From Bradyrhizobium roseum (GTDB lineage Bacteria > Pseudomonadota > Alphaproteobacteria > Rhizobiales > Xanthobacteraceae): a stretch of 64,000 nucleotides of DNA. The DNA is taken from the NCBI RefSeq assembly GCF_030413175.1, contig NZ_CP129212.1, positions 1,922,001 through 1,986,000 of the forward strand, read 5' to 3'. The notes below the pieces were generated by a model. It was given only the letters and a program-made list of their open reading frames with translations, was not told the origin of the DNA and did no database searches. Position numbers and translations under genes: made by a program. Below, one piece after another: positions 26,481 through 35,548 of the stretch (positions are counted from its first letter, which is position 1; the number at the start of each line of letters is the position of its first letter).

Positions 26481-27313
26481 ACCCCATGTGCCTCTCATCC
26501 GACCCGTTCTGGAAAACGCCGTCCATTCAACCGCCGGGCCAAACGCTTGAGGCTTCCTTGCGCGCGCGTATCGAACGCAAGGCCAAACCGCCGGGTTCCC
26601 GCGGCTCATGGCGGTGGCCTGGCGTTTTTCCGATGCATGCCATCGCGGCACTTGTGGCTGTGCCCCTGACCATGGCGCCCGCATCGGCGCAGGTCGCCCC
26701 GCTTGAGGCCGAACTGCGCGCCTATGGCGGGCTGCATGCCGCCGCGGCCCGGGGCGATGTCGCCGATATCGAAGCGCGGATCGCGGTCGGCGACAACAAG
26801 GAGGCGGTTGATGCGCGTCGTCGCACGCCCCTGCATGTCGCGGTCTACCAAAAGCGGCACGAAGCGGCGCGCGCGCTGATGCGGCTCGGCGCCGATCCGA
26901 ACCAGCTCGAAATCGACCGCTATGACATCATCACCATCGCCGCGGTCGCCAATGACGTGCCGATGCTCAAGATCGCGCTGGAAGGCGGCGGTAACCCGAA
27001 GGCGGTCACCAGCGTCTACGATGGCACGGCGCTGATCGCGGCGGCGCATCTCGGCCACGCCGAGATCGTGCGGACGCTGATCGCCGCCGGTGCGCCGCTC
27101 GATCACGTCAACAATCTGAAATGGACCGCGCTGATCGAATCGATCGTGCTCGGCGACGGCGGCGGCAACCACACCGAAACCCTGCGTGCGCTGGTCGAGG
27201 CCGGCGCCAACGTCAATATTCCCGATGGCAACGGCGCGACGCCGCTCGCGCTCGCGCGCAGCCGCGGCTACCGCGACATGGTTGCGATCCTGGAGAAGGC
27301 CGGGGCCAAGTAG
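26477..27313 (+). CDS. Exported ankyrin-repeat protein
   Basis: This protein of up to 278 residues has about five ankyrin repeats, for example TPLHVAVYQKRHEAARALMRLGADPN, seen here as TPLHVAVYQKRHEAARAL and later GTALIAAAHLGHAEIVRTL and ATPLALARSRGYRDMVAIL. An ATG at 26477 overlaps the cobP stop and follows AAGGTG. An ATG at 26633 gives a cleaner signal peptide (HAIAALVAVPLTMAPASA), so the true start is open. It is probably periplasmic. Ankyrin repeats mediate protein binding; no catalytic domain is present. Link to B12 metabolism is only by position. Confidence 0.85.
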   Translation: MNPMCLSSDPFWKTPSIQPPGQTLEASLRARIERKAKPPGSRGSWRWPGVFPMHAIAALVAVPLTMAPASAQVAPLEAELRAYGGLHAAAARGDVADIEARIAVGDNKEAVDARRRTPLHVAVYQKRHEAARALMRLGADPNQLEIDRYDIITIAAVANDVPMLKIALEGGGNPKAVTSVYDGTALIAAAHLGHAEIVRTLIAAGAPLDHVNNLKWTALIESIVLGDGGGNHTETLRALVEAGANVNIPDGNGATPLALARSRGYRDMVAILEKAGAK

Positions 27314-27321
27314 CGGCGAGA

Positions 27322-27528
27322 TCAGAGGCGTGCAGCGCCGTCGGCATCGCCGGTGCAAAACCTGTTCGCTGCGCGCGGCGCTTCTTCCATTAGCGCTTCC
27401 TCTGCGATCTGGACTTCGAACCAGCCCAGCTCGGCCAGTTCGCGGGCCTTCTTTTCGGCGGCCTCGCGGCTTGTTCGCTTCAGGACGATGCGGCTGGTGC
27501 CGTCGCGGGCAAAAATCGAATAGGGCAT
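27322..27528 (-). CDS. Small conserved hypothetical protein
   Basis: This is a 68-residue protein, MPYSIFARDGTSRIVLKRTS at the start, with a charged, probably helical middle (EAAEKKARELAELG). An AGGA site stands seven bases upstream of the ATG. It has the look of a short alpha/beta DNA- or protein-binding unit, but I recognise no family with a known role. It ends eight bases from the ankyrin gene, which runs towards it. Confidence 0.6.
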   Translation of the reverse strand: MPYSIFARDGTSRIVLKRTSREAAEKKARELAELGWFEVQIAEEALMEEAPRAANRFCTGDADGAARL

Positions 27529-27562
27529 TCGAAATTCCTATTCTTGCAATGAAAGCGGGAGA

Positions 27563-27597
27563 AAGAGGCCGCAGGCATTTTCGCACCGCGGCCTCTT
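27563..27597. terminator. Inverted repeat, possible terminator
   Basis: A ten-base perfect stem (AAGAGGCCGC pairing with GCGGCCTCTT) encloses a 15-base loop. It lies between the small gene ending at 27322 and the enolase-family gene that ends at 27794, both on the minus strand. There is no long T run, so its role as a terminator is only possible. The rest of 27,529-27,793 shows nothing else. Confidence 0.4.
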
Positions 27598-27793
27598 AGG
27601 GATCAACTGGTTGGTTATGAAACGTCCGATCCGCCGGCAATGCGAAGATACTGCGCCACGCGGCCGGGATACTGGAGTCATAATTTCTGTTCCAGCGCAG
27701 GAACAGCGACAGTGTTGCGGCCGAGAGACATTTTTCCAGTTCGCTGCGATGCCTTGTTGAGATCGGAACACAGTGGTGACGCGCCCGCTAGCT

Positions 27794-28882
27794 TTATCGC
27801 GCGAGCCGCGCCAGTCCGTTCCAGTCGAAGGTAATCCCATGCCCGGGCCGCAGCGGCGCCAGCGCCATGCCCTGATCGAGCACGAGCGGGTGCTCGATAT
27901 AGCGATCCAGCCCAAAGCCGTGCGCCTCGAGGTAGGAACGGTTGGAGCAGGCAGCGAGCAGGTGAACCGTGATGTCGTGCGCGCCGTGGCTGGTGACCGG
28001 CAGGTTGAAGGCTTCGGCGAGCCGCGCGACCTTCATGAAGCCGGTGACGCCGCCGCAATCGGTAACGTCGGGCTCCGGATAGGACACCGCGCCGGCCGCG
28101 ATGTAGTTCTTGAATTCCCACAGCGTGCGTAAATTCTCACCGGCCGCGATCGGCACGCCGCCGGCCGCCATGATGCGGACATGGCCGGCGATGTCGTCGG
28201 GAATGATCGGCTCTTCCAGCCAGGTGAGGTCGAACGGCTGCAGGGCGCGCGCGGCGCGGATGGCTTCCTCGACCGTCCATTTCATGTTGGCATCGGCCAT
28301 CAGCGGAAAGCCGTCGCCGAGATGTTTCCGCATCGCCTGCACCCGCGCGACGTCGGCGGCGAGATCCGGCCGGCCCACCTTCATCTTGATGGCGCGAAAG
28401 CCCTTGGCGAGATTGTCGTCGGTTTGCCTCAGCAATGCCTCGACGGAAAGATCGAGGTCGATGCCGCCGGCATAGCAGGGTACGCGGGCGTTGAAGCCGC
28501 CGAGCAGACGAAACAGCGGGAGATTGGCGCGCCGCGCCTTCAGGTCCCACAAGGCGATATCGAGCGCCGAGAGCGCCAGCACCGGCGGCCCGCCGCGCCC
28601 GCCATAATGCAGGGCCCACCACACATGGTTCCAGATCGCCTCGGTGTCGTCGGCCTCCCGGCCTTCGATCAGCTCGGGGATCTCGCGCCGGAGGATATCG
28701 GCGATCGCACCGCCATTGCGGCCCACGGTGTAGGTGTAGCCGGTGCCTTCCGCCCCGTCGGCATCGCGAATGCGGCATGTCACCAGTTCAAAGGCCGCGA
28801 TTTCGCCATGCGTGCTGTCGGAGAGGGTGACTGTCAGCGGGATGCGAAAAAGCCCGCTCTCGACTGTCTTGATCGTCGCCAT
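27794..28882 (-). CDS. Mandelate racemase/muconate lactonizing enzyme family protein
   Basis: This is a 362-residue enolase-superfamily enzyme. Catalytic elements of the mandelate racemase subgroup are visible: the KxK motif in AIKMKVGRPD, metal ligands in MADANMKW, WLEEPI and AAGENL, and a probable Asp-His pair in PEPDVTDCGG and TSHGAHD. Such enzymes abstract a proton next to a carboxylate and act as racemases or sugar-acid dehydratases. The substrate cannot be assigned. The gene stands alone on the minus strand. Confidence 0.88.
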   Translation of the reverse strand: MATIKTVESGLFRIPLTVTLSDSTHGEIAAFELVTCRIRDADGAEGTGYTYTVGRNGGAIADILRREIPELIEGREADDTEAIWNHVWWALHYGGRGGPPVLALSALDIALWDLKARRANLPLFRLLGGFNARVPCYAGGIDLDLSVEALLRQTDDNLAKGFRAIKMKVGRPDLAADVARVQAMRKHLGDGFPLMADANMKWTVEEAIRAARALQPFDLTWLEEPIIPDDIAGHVRIMAAGGVPIAAGENLRTLWEFKNYIAAGAVSYPEPDVTDCGGVTGFMKVARLAEAFNLPVTSHGAHDITVHLLAACSNRSYLEAHGFGLDRYIEHPLVLDQGMALAPLRPGHGITFDWNGLARLAR

Positions 28883-28964
28883 TGATTTCCACCCGAATTT
28901 TCTTGGCGCGCAGATTAGGGCTCCCGGTCGGCCGGGGAAAGGCCATCGCCCGCGGGGCAGCCGG

Positions 28965-29705
28965 TCAGATTCCGGCCGTCAATCCCAACCGGCCGATGCC
29001 CGGAAGTTTCAGCGCGGGGCGACGAATGTCGAGCCCCAGCACCGCGCCCAGGAAATTGATCTCCAGGCCTTCGACCCATCCGATGGTAAGGCCGAGGTAG
29101 CCTCCCGCAGAAGCGTAGGCGCCGGTGCCTGACGGCGTCAGGCCGAACCACTCGCCGCGATAGGGAAAGTCCTTGCCGATCGCGGTCGGCGGCAGCACGG
29201 TCTTGAGTTCGGGAACCGCATCCAGCACGGCCTGCACAAACGTATTGGAGTTCGGCCCCGGCCACGCGTTGTAGTCGCCGTAGGCGCGGAACTTGTAGTT
29301 CTCGACGACATGGCGGATCTTTGGAATCAGACGGTTCGCTTCCGGACCGTCGACGGCGGCGATGGTCTCGGGGACGGCGCCAAACCAGCGCGCGTCGGCT
29401 GCAAACCCATTGGTGCGAATGGGTTCGCCCCAGGCGGTATAATCATAACGCGTATACGTCGAAGCGTTGGCTTCCTTGACGACGATCCAGGTGTGGATGG
29501 CGAATATCGCCTTCCATCGCACCGTGCGCGCGCCGTACACCCGGATGATCGCCTCTGTATGCTGCGACGGCAGCGGCAACAGGCCCGCGCTGGAACGGTC
29601 GGCCGTCTGCCAGTTGCCCCGGGATTCCCCCAGCCAGTAGCGCCCAGCGGACAGGCCGATCGGGAAAAGCATCAATGCCAGGAAGATCGCAGCGGATTTC
29701 AGCAA
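28965..29705 (-). CDS. DUF3750-type membrane-anchored protein
   Basis: This 246-residue protein has an N-terminal hydrophobic segment (AAIFLALMLFPIGLSAG) that is a signal anchor or signal peptide. The rest resembles DUF3750 proteins: WKAIFAIHTWIVVKEANAS, YTRYDYTAWGEPI, and the YGDYNAWPGPNSNTF stretch with a conserved histidine and asparagine. The HTW and NTF motifs suggest a hydrolase or peptidase-like site, but no activity is known. It is divergent from the TPR-CHAT gene. Confidence 0.65.
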   Translation of the reverse strand: MLKSAAIFLALMLFPIGLSAGRYWLGESRGNWQTADRSSAGLLPLPSQHTEAIIRVYGARTVRWKAIFAIHTWIVVKEANASTYTRYDYTAWGEPIRTNGFAADARWFGAVPETIAAVDGPEANRLIPKIRHVVENYKFRAYGDYNAWPGPNSNTFVQAVLDAVPELKTVLPPTAIGKDFPYRGEWFGLTPSGTGAYASAGGYLGLTIGWVEGLEINFLGAVLGLDIRRPALKLPGIGRLGLTAGI

Positions 29706-29821
29706 GGGCCAAACGCATGAATGAGGTATGACAGTGCTGATATAGGCCGCGTCGTCGCCGGCGCCAGAGCCGGACTGTCGCCTTGTTGCCGCCCCATAGC
29801 GCCGCGATAGCAGGCCGCGTG

Positions 29822-32800
29822 ATGGCGTATCGGAGCGACGGCAAAATGCGGGTATTTCGGCGGGTATTTGCGGTGGGGCTCATCGTGACGACCCTGCTTG
29901 CGAGCGTCGCTACGTCTCTCGGGCAGTCCAATTCGCAGGACATGCTGACGCTGATGCGCCGCATCACGGGGCTGGCGCAGGAGGGGCGCTACGGCGAAGC
30001 CGTCGGCCTGGCGCGCAAGCTGGCGACGGATGCCGAGCGCGCATCCGGTCCGCAATCGCCCTTGACGGCCATGACCCTCATCGTCCTTGGCCAGGCGCTG
30101 CAGGCCCAGGGCGAAGCCACTGAAGCCGAAAAGGTTCTGCGACGGGCGCTTGCGATCCGCGAGAAGACGCTCGGCGCCGATCACCCCGACGTTGCCGCTG
30201 TTCTCGCCACGCTCGGCCAGATCGCGCTCGGCCAGAACCGGTTGAAGGACGCCGAACGCGATATGCTGCGCGCGATCGCCATCGATGAAAAAGCCCTCGG
30301 TCCCGACCACCTGACCACGGCGCTGGCGCGCATGCCGCTCGGCAATCTCCGTCACCGCCAGCTGCGGGAGGAAGAGGCGCTCGACATCTACAGCCGCGCG
30401 CTGGACGCTTTCAGGAAGTCGCCGGGGCAGGCGGATATGATGATCCCGGTCGCCCTCAGCAACATCGCGGAGATCCACCGGACGCAAGGCCGGCTGCAAC
30501 TCGCCGAGGAGCGGTTTCTGGAAGCGCTCGGCCTGCAGGAAAAACAACATGGCCGCGACAGCGTCTATGTCGCGGCCACGCTGAACAATCTTGGAGAACT
30601 GCGACGCCAGCAGGGGAAGCTGCAGGAGGCCGAGCAGTTGTCGCGGCGCACGCTGGCCATCCGGGAAAAAGCGCTTGGACCCGATCATGCCGATGTCGCC
30701 GCCAGCCTCAACAACCTCGCGCTCGTGTTCACGCGCCAAGGCCGGATCACGGAAGCCGAAGGCCTGCTGCTTCGCGCGCTGACGATCCAGGAAAAGGCAT
30801 TCGGGCCGGATCACCCGAATATCGCGATCGCCCTGAACAATCTCGCCGACGCAAGTGCTCGCGCGGACCGCAAGAAGGAAGCGGAGGCGCTGTTTCGCAA
30901 ATCGCTGGCCATTCGCGAAAAAAGCCTCGGTCCGAACCACCTCGATGTCGCGGTCTCGCTCGACAATCTCGTGGTGTTGATCGGCGACGATAACCGCGCC
31001 AGCGAAGCGGAAAGCCTGGCGCGCCGCTCGCTGGCCATCCGCGAGCAGGCGCTCGGCAAGCTTCACCCGATGGTGGCGAGCAGCCTCAATAATCTGGCCG
31101 TTGTGCTGGACAGCACCGGGAGGGCCGGCGAAGCCGAACCGTTGCTGAAACGCGCATTGGAGGTTCGCCTGAGCGCGCTTGGCGAAGCGCATCCGGACGT
31201 CGCCAACAGCTTGAATAATCTCGGCGCCCACTATCTGGATTCGAAGGAATGGCAGCCGGCGTATGATGCGTTCGTCCGGGCGTCGGCCATTCTGCTCGGC
31301 CGCGGCAGCGCGGAGGCCGGCGAGGGACAGTCGGCCGATCTCAAGGCCTACGGCGCGACCAACCCATTCCCGGGATCGATCGTCGCTGCCTTTCAGCTCG
31401 CGGAGTCCGATAGCCGGAATGCCGCTGCGTTGCGGGCGCGCGCGTTCGAGGCCGCGCAATGGACCGGCGACGAACAGGCGGCAAAGGCGATAGCGGGGAT
31501 GTCGGCGCGGGTTGCTGCCGGTAGCGGCGATCTGCCGGCGCGCGTTCGCGCGCGGCAGGATCTTGGCGAGCAGGCGCTGGCCGTCGACAAGCAACTCATC
31601 GCTTTGATGTCGCAGTCGAATGCCGCGCGCAATCCGCCCACGGAGCAGGCGCTTCGGACAAAGGCGTCCGATATCGCAAACCGGATCGGCGAGCTCGATC
31701 GTTCGATCGCGACGCAATTTCCCGACTATGCCGGGCTCGTCACCAGGAACCCGGTTTCGATTGAAGAGGCTCAGAAGCGGCTAGGCCCGAATGAGGCGCT
31801 GCTGCTGTTTACGACGACGGCGCGCTTCACCTTTGTCTGGACGATCACGCGCACTGACGTCCGCTGGCACGCCGCACCGATCGGCGCCAAGCAACTGGCG
31901 GAGACGGTCAACATTCTGCGCTGCGGCCTCGATGGGGAGGCGTGGTTGGACCGGGATCGCGCCTGCGCCGAAAAACTCGGCCGCGACCGTGCGCCTTCCG
32001 GCGCCGATCCATTGCCGTTCGATCTGGAGCGGGCGTCCGGCCTCTATCAGGCGCTGCTCGCGCCGGTCGAGAAGGAGATCGACGGCAAGGAATTGATCCT
32101 CGTCCCATCGGGCCCGCTGGCCACGCTGCCGTTCCAGGTTCTGCTGACTGAAAAGCCTGCGCCAGAGGGCGATCTCACCAAGGCGCCGTGGCTGGTCAAA
32201 CGTTTTGCGACGACCGTGCTGCCATCGGTTTCCAGCCTCAAGGCGCTGCGTCAGGTCGCACAGCGCAGCAAGGCGCCGAAGCCGTTCGCAGGCTTTGGCA
32301 ATCCGCTGTTGAGCGGAAATGCCAAAAGCACGTTCGATACCGAGCGCGCTGCGCAGGCCCGGCTTCGTCAGAGCTGTGGTGGAAGTGCGGAGCCGCGAAT
32401 GAGCGAAGTTGTCCAGCGCGGGCGGCGTTCGATCGAGAGGCTTACGGGCGGCACCGCCGATATCGAGCAGCTCAAGCATCTCGCGCCATTGCCTGAAACC
32501 GCCCTCGAATTGTGCATGGTCTCTAATAGTTTTACGCCAGCCAGGGGCGATGTCTATCTCGGCAAGGACGCGAGCGAAACCACCATCAAATCGCTGAGCG
32601 ACAGCGGCCGTCTCAATCAATACCGCATGCTTCATTTTGCGACGCATGGGGCGCTGTCGGGGCAGGTGCGCGGCTCGATCGAGCCTGGGCTGGTGATGAC
32701 GCCGCCGGCCGCCGCTACGCCCGCCGATGACGGCTATCTCTCTTCATCTGAGATTTCGCAGCTCAAGCTCAATGCCGACTGGGTGGTGCTGTCGGCCTGC

Positions 32801-33088
32801 AACACGGCCGGCGGCGATGCGGCGAACTCCGAAGCCTTTTCCGGCCTCGCACGGGCGTTCTTCTATGCCGGTTCGCGCGCGCTGCTGGTGTCGCATTGGC
32901 CGGTCAATTCGGACGCCGCGGTCTACATTACTACCGGGGCCATCGGCGCCATGGCGTCACAATCCGGTATCGGTCCGGCCGAGGCGCTGCGCCGCTCGAT
33001 CGCGGCGCTTGCGGCCAAGGGGGGCGCGAACGCCCATCCCAGCGCCTGGGCGCCGTTCGTGCTGGTCGGAAACGGCAGCCCGTCCTGA
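29822..33088 (+). CDS. Exported TPR-CHAT domain protein (caspase-like)
   Basis: This protein of about 1,088 residues has an N-terminal signal peptide (RVFRRVFAVGLIVTTLLASV). About nine tetratricopeptide repeats of 42 residues follow, of the type EAEALLRRALAIREKALG with NNLA. A linker comes next, and a C-terminal CHAT domain related to caspases. The predicted catalytic pair is His942 in LHFATHG and Cys993 in VVLSACNTAGG, counting from the ATG at 29822. Both residues are present. An ATG at 29846 gives a tighter signal peptide, and 29783 is an upstream option. CHAT proteases cut or sense partner proteins in several bacterial systems; the partner here is unknown. It has no cotranscribed target gene. 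Confidence 0.9.
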   Translation: MAYRSDGKMRVFRRVFAVGLIVTTLLASVATSLGQSNSQDMLTLMRRITGLAQEGRYGEAVGLARKLATDAERASGPQSPLTAMTLIVLGQALQAQGEATEAEKVLRRALAIREKTLGADHPDVAAVLATLGQIALGQNRLKDAERDMLRAIAIDEKALGPDHLTTALARMPLGNLRHRQLREEEALDIYSRALDAFRKSPGQADMMIPVALSNIAEIHRTQGRLQLAEERFLEALGLQEKQHGRDSVYVAATLNNLGELRRQQGKLQEAEQLSRRTLAIREKALGPDHADVAASLNNLALVFTRQGRITEAEGLLLRALTIQEKAFGPDHPNIAIALNNLADASARADRKKEAEALFRKSLAIREKSLGPNHLDVAVSLDNLVVLIGDDNRASEAESLARRSLAIREQALGKLHPMVASSLNNLAVVLDSTGRAGEAEPLLKRALEVRLSALGEAHPDVANSLNNLGAHYLDSKEWQPAYDAFVRASAILLGRGSAEAGEGQSADLKAYGATNPFPGSIVAAFQLAESDSRNAAALRARAFEAAQWTGDEQAAKAIAGMSARVAAGSGDLPARVRARQDLGEQALAVDKQLIALMSQSNAARNPPTEQALRTKASDIANRIGELDRSIATQFPDYAGLVTRNPVSIEEAQKRLGPNEALLLFTTTARFTFVWTITRTDVRWHAAPIGAKQLAETVNILRCGLDGEAWLDRDRACAEKLGRDRAPSGADPLPFDLERASGLYQALLAPVEKEIDGKELILVPSGPLATLPFQVLLTEKPAPEGDLTKAPWLVKRFATTVLPSVSSLKALRQVAQRSKAPKPFAGFGNPLLSGNAKSTFDTERAAQARLRQSCGGSAEPRMSEVVQRGRRSIERLTGGTADIEQLKHLAPLPETALELCMVSNSFTPARGDVYLGKDASETTIKSLSDSGRLNQYRMLHFATHGALSGQVRGSIEPGLVMTPPAAATPADDGYLSSSEISQLKLNADWVVLSACNTAGGDAANSEAFSGLARAFFYAGSRALLVSHWPVNSDAAVYITTGAIGAMASQSGIGPAEALRRSIAALAAKGGANAHPSAWAPFVLVGNGSPS

Positions 33089-33167
33089 TGACAATTTGAG
33101 CGATGGGTTGCTGCCATTGACGCCGCCGGGCAGGGATACAACATAACCCTGTACCGTCGGTTGAGAG

Positions 33168-33238
33168 TATGATCCGGAAAAGTGGAGCCCGGTTTTCCGA
33201 AAAGATCAGGCTCAAACAAAGACATGAGATCATGATGT
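33168..33238. repeat. Dispersed intergenic repeat with internal hairpin
   Basis: The segment contains CGGAAAA and TTTTCCG arms 11 bases apart, followed by GATCAGGCTCAAACAAAG and a GATCATGATG end. I recognise this as a type of intergenic repeat common in Bradyrhizobium genomes. It separates the TPR-CHAT gene from the adenylate cyclase gene. Only one copy of this kind was seen in the window. Confidence 0.6.
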
Positions 33239-33289
33239 GATGTCGTCAAATCGCGTCATGATCGAGGTCACGGCCCAGGAGCTTCAAGA

Positions 33290-34486
33290 ATGGATGCGCC
33301 CACCCTCGATGCCGACGCTGCGCATCGTGACAACGACCTCGTGCACTGGCTGACCAATGGCACGCGCGACGAGCGTTTCATCGACAATATCTTCGCCGAA
33401 CTGTGCATCCGGCTGCAGCAGGCGGGTATCCCCATCAAGCGGGCGTCGCTTCATCTGTTGATCCATCACCCGCAATGGCTCGGCGCGAGGATCTTGTGGG
33501 AGGACGGGATGCGCGAGGCCGAGATCGCGCGGGTCGACTACGACGTCGGGGAGCGCTCCGAATATATCGGCAGTCCAGCCAACGAGATTCATGAGGGCGC
33601 GACCGAGGTGCGCGAGAATCTCGAACGCGATCCTGCGACGGGCCGCAAGCACGCGGTGTTTGACGAGATGCGGGCGAAGGGCCTGACCGACTACGTGGCT
33701 TGGCCGCTGTACCACACCCTCGGCAAGCGTCATCTCGTCACCTTCGCGACCGACCGGCCCGGCGGTTTCGAGGAGGAGCATATCGCCACGCTGTCAAACC
33801 TGTTGCCGGTTCTCGCGCTGGTCAGCGAAATCCGCATGAAGAACCGGTTGGCGCGAACGCTGCTCGAAACCTATGTCGGCTCCCATGCCAGCGAACTTAT
33901 CCTGGCCGGCGCCACCCGGCGCGGCAGCGGCACGACGGTGCGCGCCGCCATCATGATCTGTGACCTGCGCGGCTTCACCGCGATTTCCGACAACTGGCCG
34001 CGCGACGACGTCATCGATCTCCTCAACGGCTATTTCGATGCGATGTCGGAGCCGATCGCGCGGCACGGCGGCGAAATCCTGAAATTCATTGGCGACGGCC
34101 TGCTCGCGATTTTTCCGCTCAGCGAACCGCAGGCTTGTGCGAACCTGCTGCGTGCCGTGACGGAGGCCCGTCAGGCCATGACGGCGCTGAACGAAAGCAA
34201 CGGCGACACCGGCCGCGCACCGCTGAATTACGGCATCGGCGTCCATGTCGGCGACGTCATGTACGGCAATATCGGATCGCGCGCCCGGCTCGATTTCACG
34301 GTGATCGGTCCAGCCGTCAACATGGCGTCGCGCCTCGAGGCGCTCACCAAGCAGTTGGGAAAACCGGTGCTGCTGTCCCGCGCCTTCGCCGACTCCGTCG
34401 GCAGCGAGTTTGCGCTCGAGCGCGTCGGCGAATATCCGGTCCGCGGCTTCAACGATCCGATCGAGCTGTTCGCCTATAACGGCTGA
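33290..34486 (+). CDS. Class III adenylate/guanylate cyclase with N-terminal sensory domain
   Basis: This is a 398-residue cytosolic protein. The first 200 residues look like a GAF-type sensor region (DEMRAKGLTDYVAWPLY, LVTFATDRPGGFEEEHIA). The C-terminal half is a class III cyclase domain with the metal-binding stretch MICDLRGFTAISDN, LKFIGDGLLAIFP and FTVIGPAVNMASRLE. It should make cAMP (or cGMP) in response to a cytosolic signal. It is co-directional with the TPR-CHAT gene, 200 bases downstream, with a repeat between them. A cyclic-nucleotide-binding protein is encoded 12 kb away. Confidence 0.9.
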   Translation: MDAPTLDADAAHRDNDLVHWLTNGTRDERFIDNIFAELCIRLQQAGIPIKRASLHLLIHHPQWLGARILWEDGMREAEIARVDYDVGERSEYIGSPANEIHEGATEVRENLERDPATGRKHAVFDEMRAKGLTDYVAWPLYHTLGKRHLVTFATDRPGGFEEEHIATLSNLLPVLALVSEIRMKNRLARTLLETYVGSHASELILAGATRRGSGTTVRAAIMICDLRGFTAISDNWPRDDVIDLLNGYFDAMSEPIARHGGEILKFIGDGLLAIFPLSEPQACANLLRAVTEARQAMTALNESNGDTGRAPLNYGIGVHVGDVMYGNIGSRARLDFTVIGPAVNMASRLEALTKQLGKPVLLSRAFADSVGSEFALERVGEYPVRGFNDPIELFAYNG

Positions 34487-34491
34487 AAATC

Positions 34492-34803
34492 TCAGGCGCT
34501 CCGCTCGGGAAGATCGCCGAGCAGATTAGACAGCTTGACGGCGAGCTTGCGAAGCCTCGCGTTTTCTTCGAGCAGCACCGGAATGTTGTCGGCTGCCTGC
34601 GGCGCTTCGTCGTCGCGAAGTCCGTCGACTTCGTCGAGCAGGGGCGACAGGGCAATGAGAAGTTCGTCGACCGGCGGCGGCGCCAGGATGGTTTCGCGCG
34701 CGCTGTTGTCTTCACGCAGCTGCACGACGTTGTCTGCCTGTTCGACATTACGATGCGTATCACGGCGGGCCTGGCTGTCGTGCGGCTTGTATTCGATACT
34801 CAT
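34492..34803 (-). CDS. Small coiled-coil hypothetical protein
   Basis: This is a 103-residue protein from the ATG at 34803 (MSIEYKPHDSQARRD), which follows AGGAA. The N-terminal half is charged and probably disordered. The C-terminal half ends with VLLEENARLRKLAVKLSNLL, a heptad-like leucine helix. The same ending occurs in the plus-strand gene at 36146, so the two belong to one small family. It converges with the cyclase gene, five bases apart. No function is known to me. Confidence 0.65.
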   Translation of the reverse strand: MSIEYKPHDSQARRDTHRNVEQADNVVQLREDNSARETILAPPPVDELLIALSPLLDEVDGLRDDEAPQAADNIPVLLEENARLRKLAVKLSNLLGDLPERSA

Positions 34804-35032
34804 GACACATTCCTGTTCACAAGGTGGCCCGGGCGTTGGTTCGGAGAACATTCCTCCATTGAGTCGACGGCAAATTTGCGTCGGAAAAGAAACCGAGGTG
34901 AGGCTCGGCCAAAAGGTCACACACCGCGGGAGTCACACGGCAGATCGAATTGGGCCAAATTTTTGACGTATCGCGAACCATTCTGGCGTCCGCGCGGCTG
35001 GGGAGCGTGCAAAGTTATTTAGGGGCGTATCG

Positions 35033-35233
35033 ATGACGGATTTCCTGACCAATGCGGATCATTGGCGCAAGCGCGCAGAACAGACGCGGGCATTAGCCGC
35101 GAATGCCGTCAAGGACCAGGGGCGGCTGCTCAAGGTGGCGGAAGAGTACGACCGGCTGGCCGCGCACGCCGAACAGCGGCGGATGGCCGCGGTACCGGCC
35201 CGCTCCTACGCGCCGGCAAGCGCTGGCGAGTAG
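35033..35233 (+). CDS. Small helical hypothetical protein
   Basis: This is a 66-residue protein, MTDFLTNADHWRKRAEQTRA at the start, almost entirely polar helix with a short low-complexity tail (ARSYAPASAGE). GGGGCG stands upstream of the ATG. Short proteins that open with an NADHWRxRAEE motif are common in Bradyrhizobium and have no known function. It stands alone. Confidence 0.65.
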   Translation: MTDFLTNADHWRKRAEQTRALAANAVKDQGRLLKVAEEYDRLAAHAEQRRMAAVPARSYAPASAGE

Positions 35234-35449
35234 ATTCTTCGCCACAGAAGCCGTCGACAAACCGGTGTGTTCCGCGCCAATCGTGGCGCGGTCATGCCGT
35301 CATGGGCCCAGCGATGCGCCGCCAACCCCAGATGTGTGACCCGTAAAACACAACCCCGAGGCAACGTTCAAAGCATTGTGATCATGCGATTGCCTGTGAA
35401 TCAACGAATCGCCTAGACCGTTGGCGGGGCTGGGAAGCGGAGAGTGAGT

Positions 35450-35548
35450 ATGAGAGTCGCTTCCTTAGAAAGTGTACTGACGGCGGCTACGCTGGTACTG
35501 GCCATCGTCATCGTTCTGTGGGGAATCAAGATTTTCCACGGTGTGTGA
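35450..35548 (+). CDS. Tiny single-span membrane protein (32 aa)
   Basis: An ATG at 35450, preceded by GGAGAG at a good distance, opens a 32-residue frame that ends at TGA 35546-35548. The peptide is MRVASLESVLTAATLVLAIV followed by IVLWGIKIFHGV, a single hydrophobic helix with a charged start. It looks like a small bacterial membrane regulator. The ribosome-binding site and composition support it; no homolog is known to me. Confidence 0.5.
   Translation: MRVASLESVLTAATLVLAIVIVLWGIKIFHGV

Noticed and set aside
29699..31717. Long open frame of about 670 codons on the minus strand opposite the TPR-CHAT gene
   Set aside because: It is antisense to a well-supported gene with clear repeats, has an arginine- and glutamine-rich composition without motifs, and reflects the high GC content at third positions.
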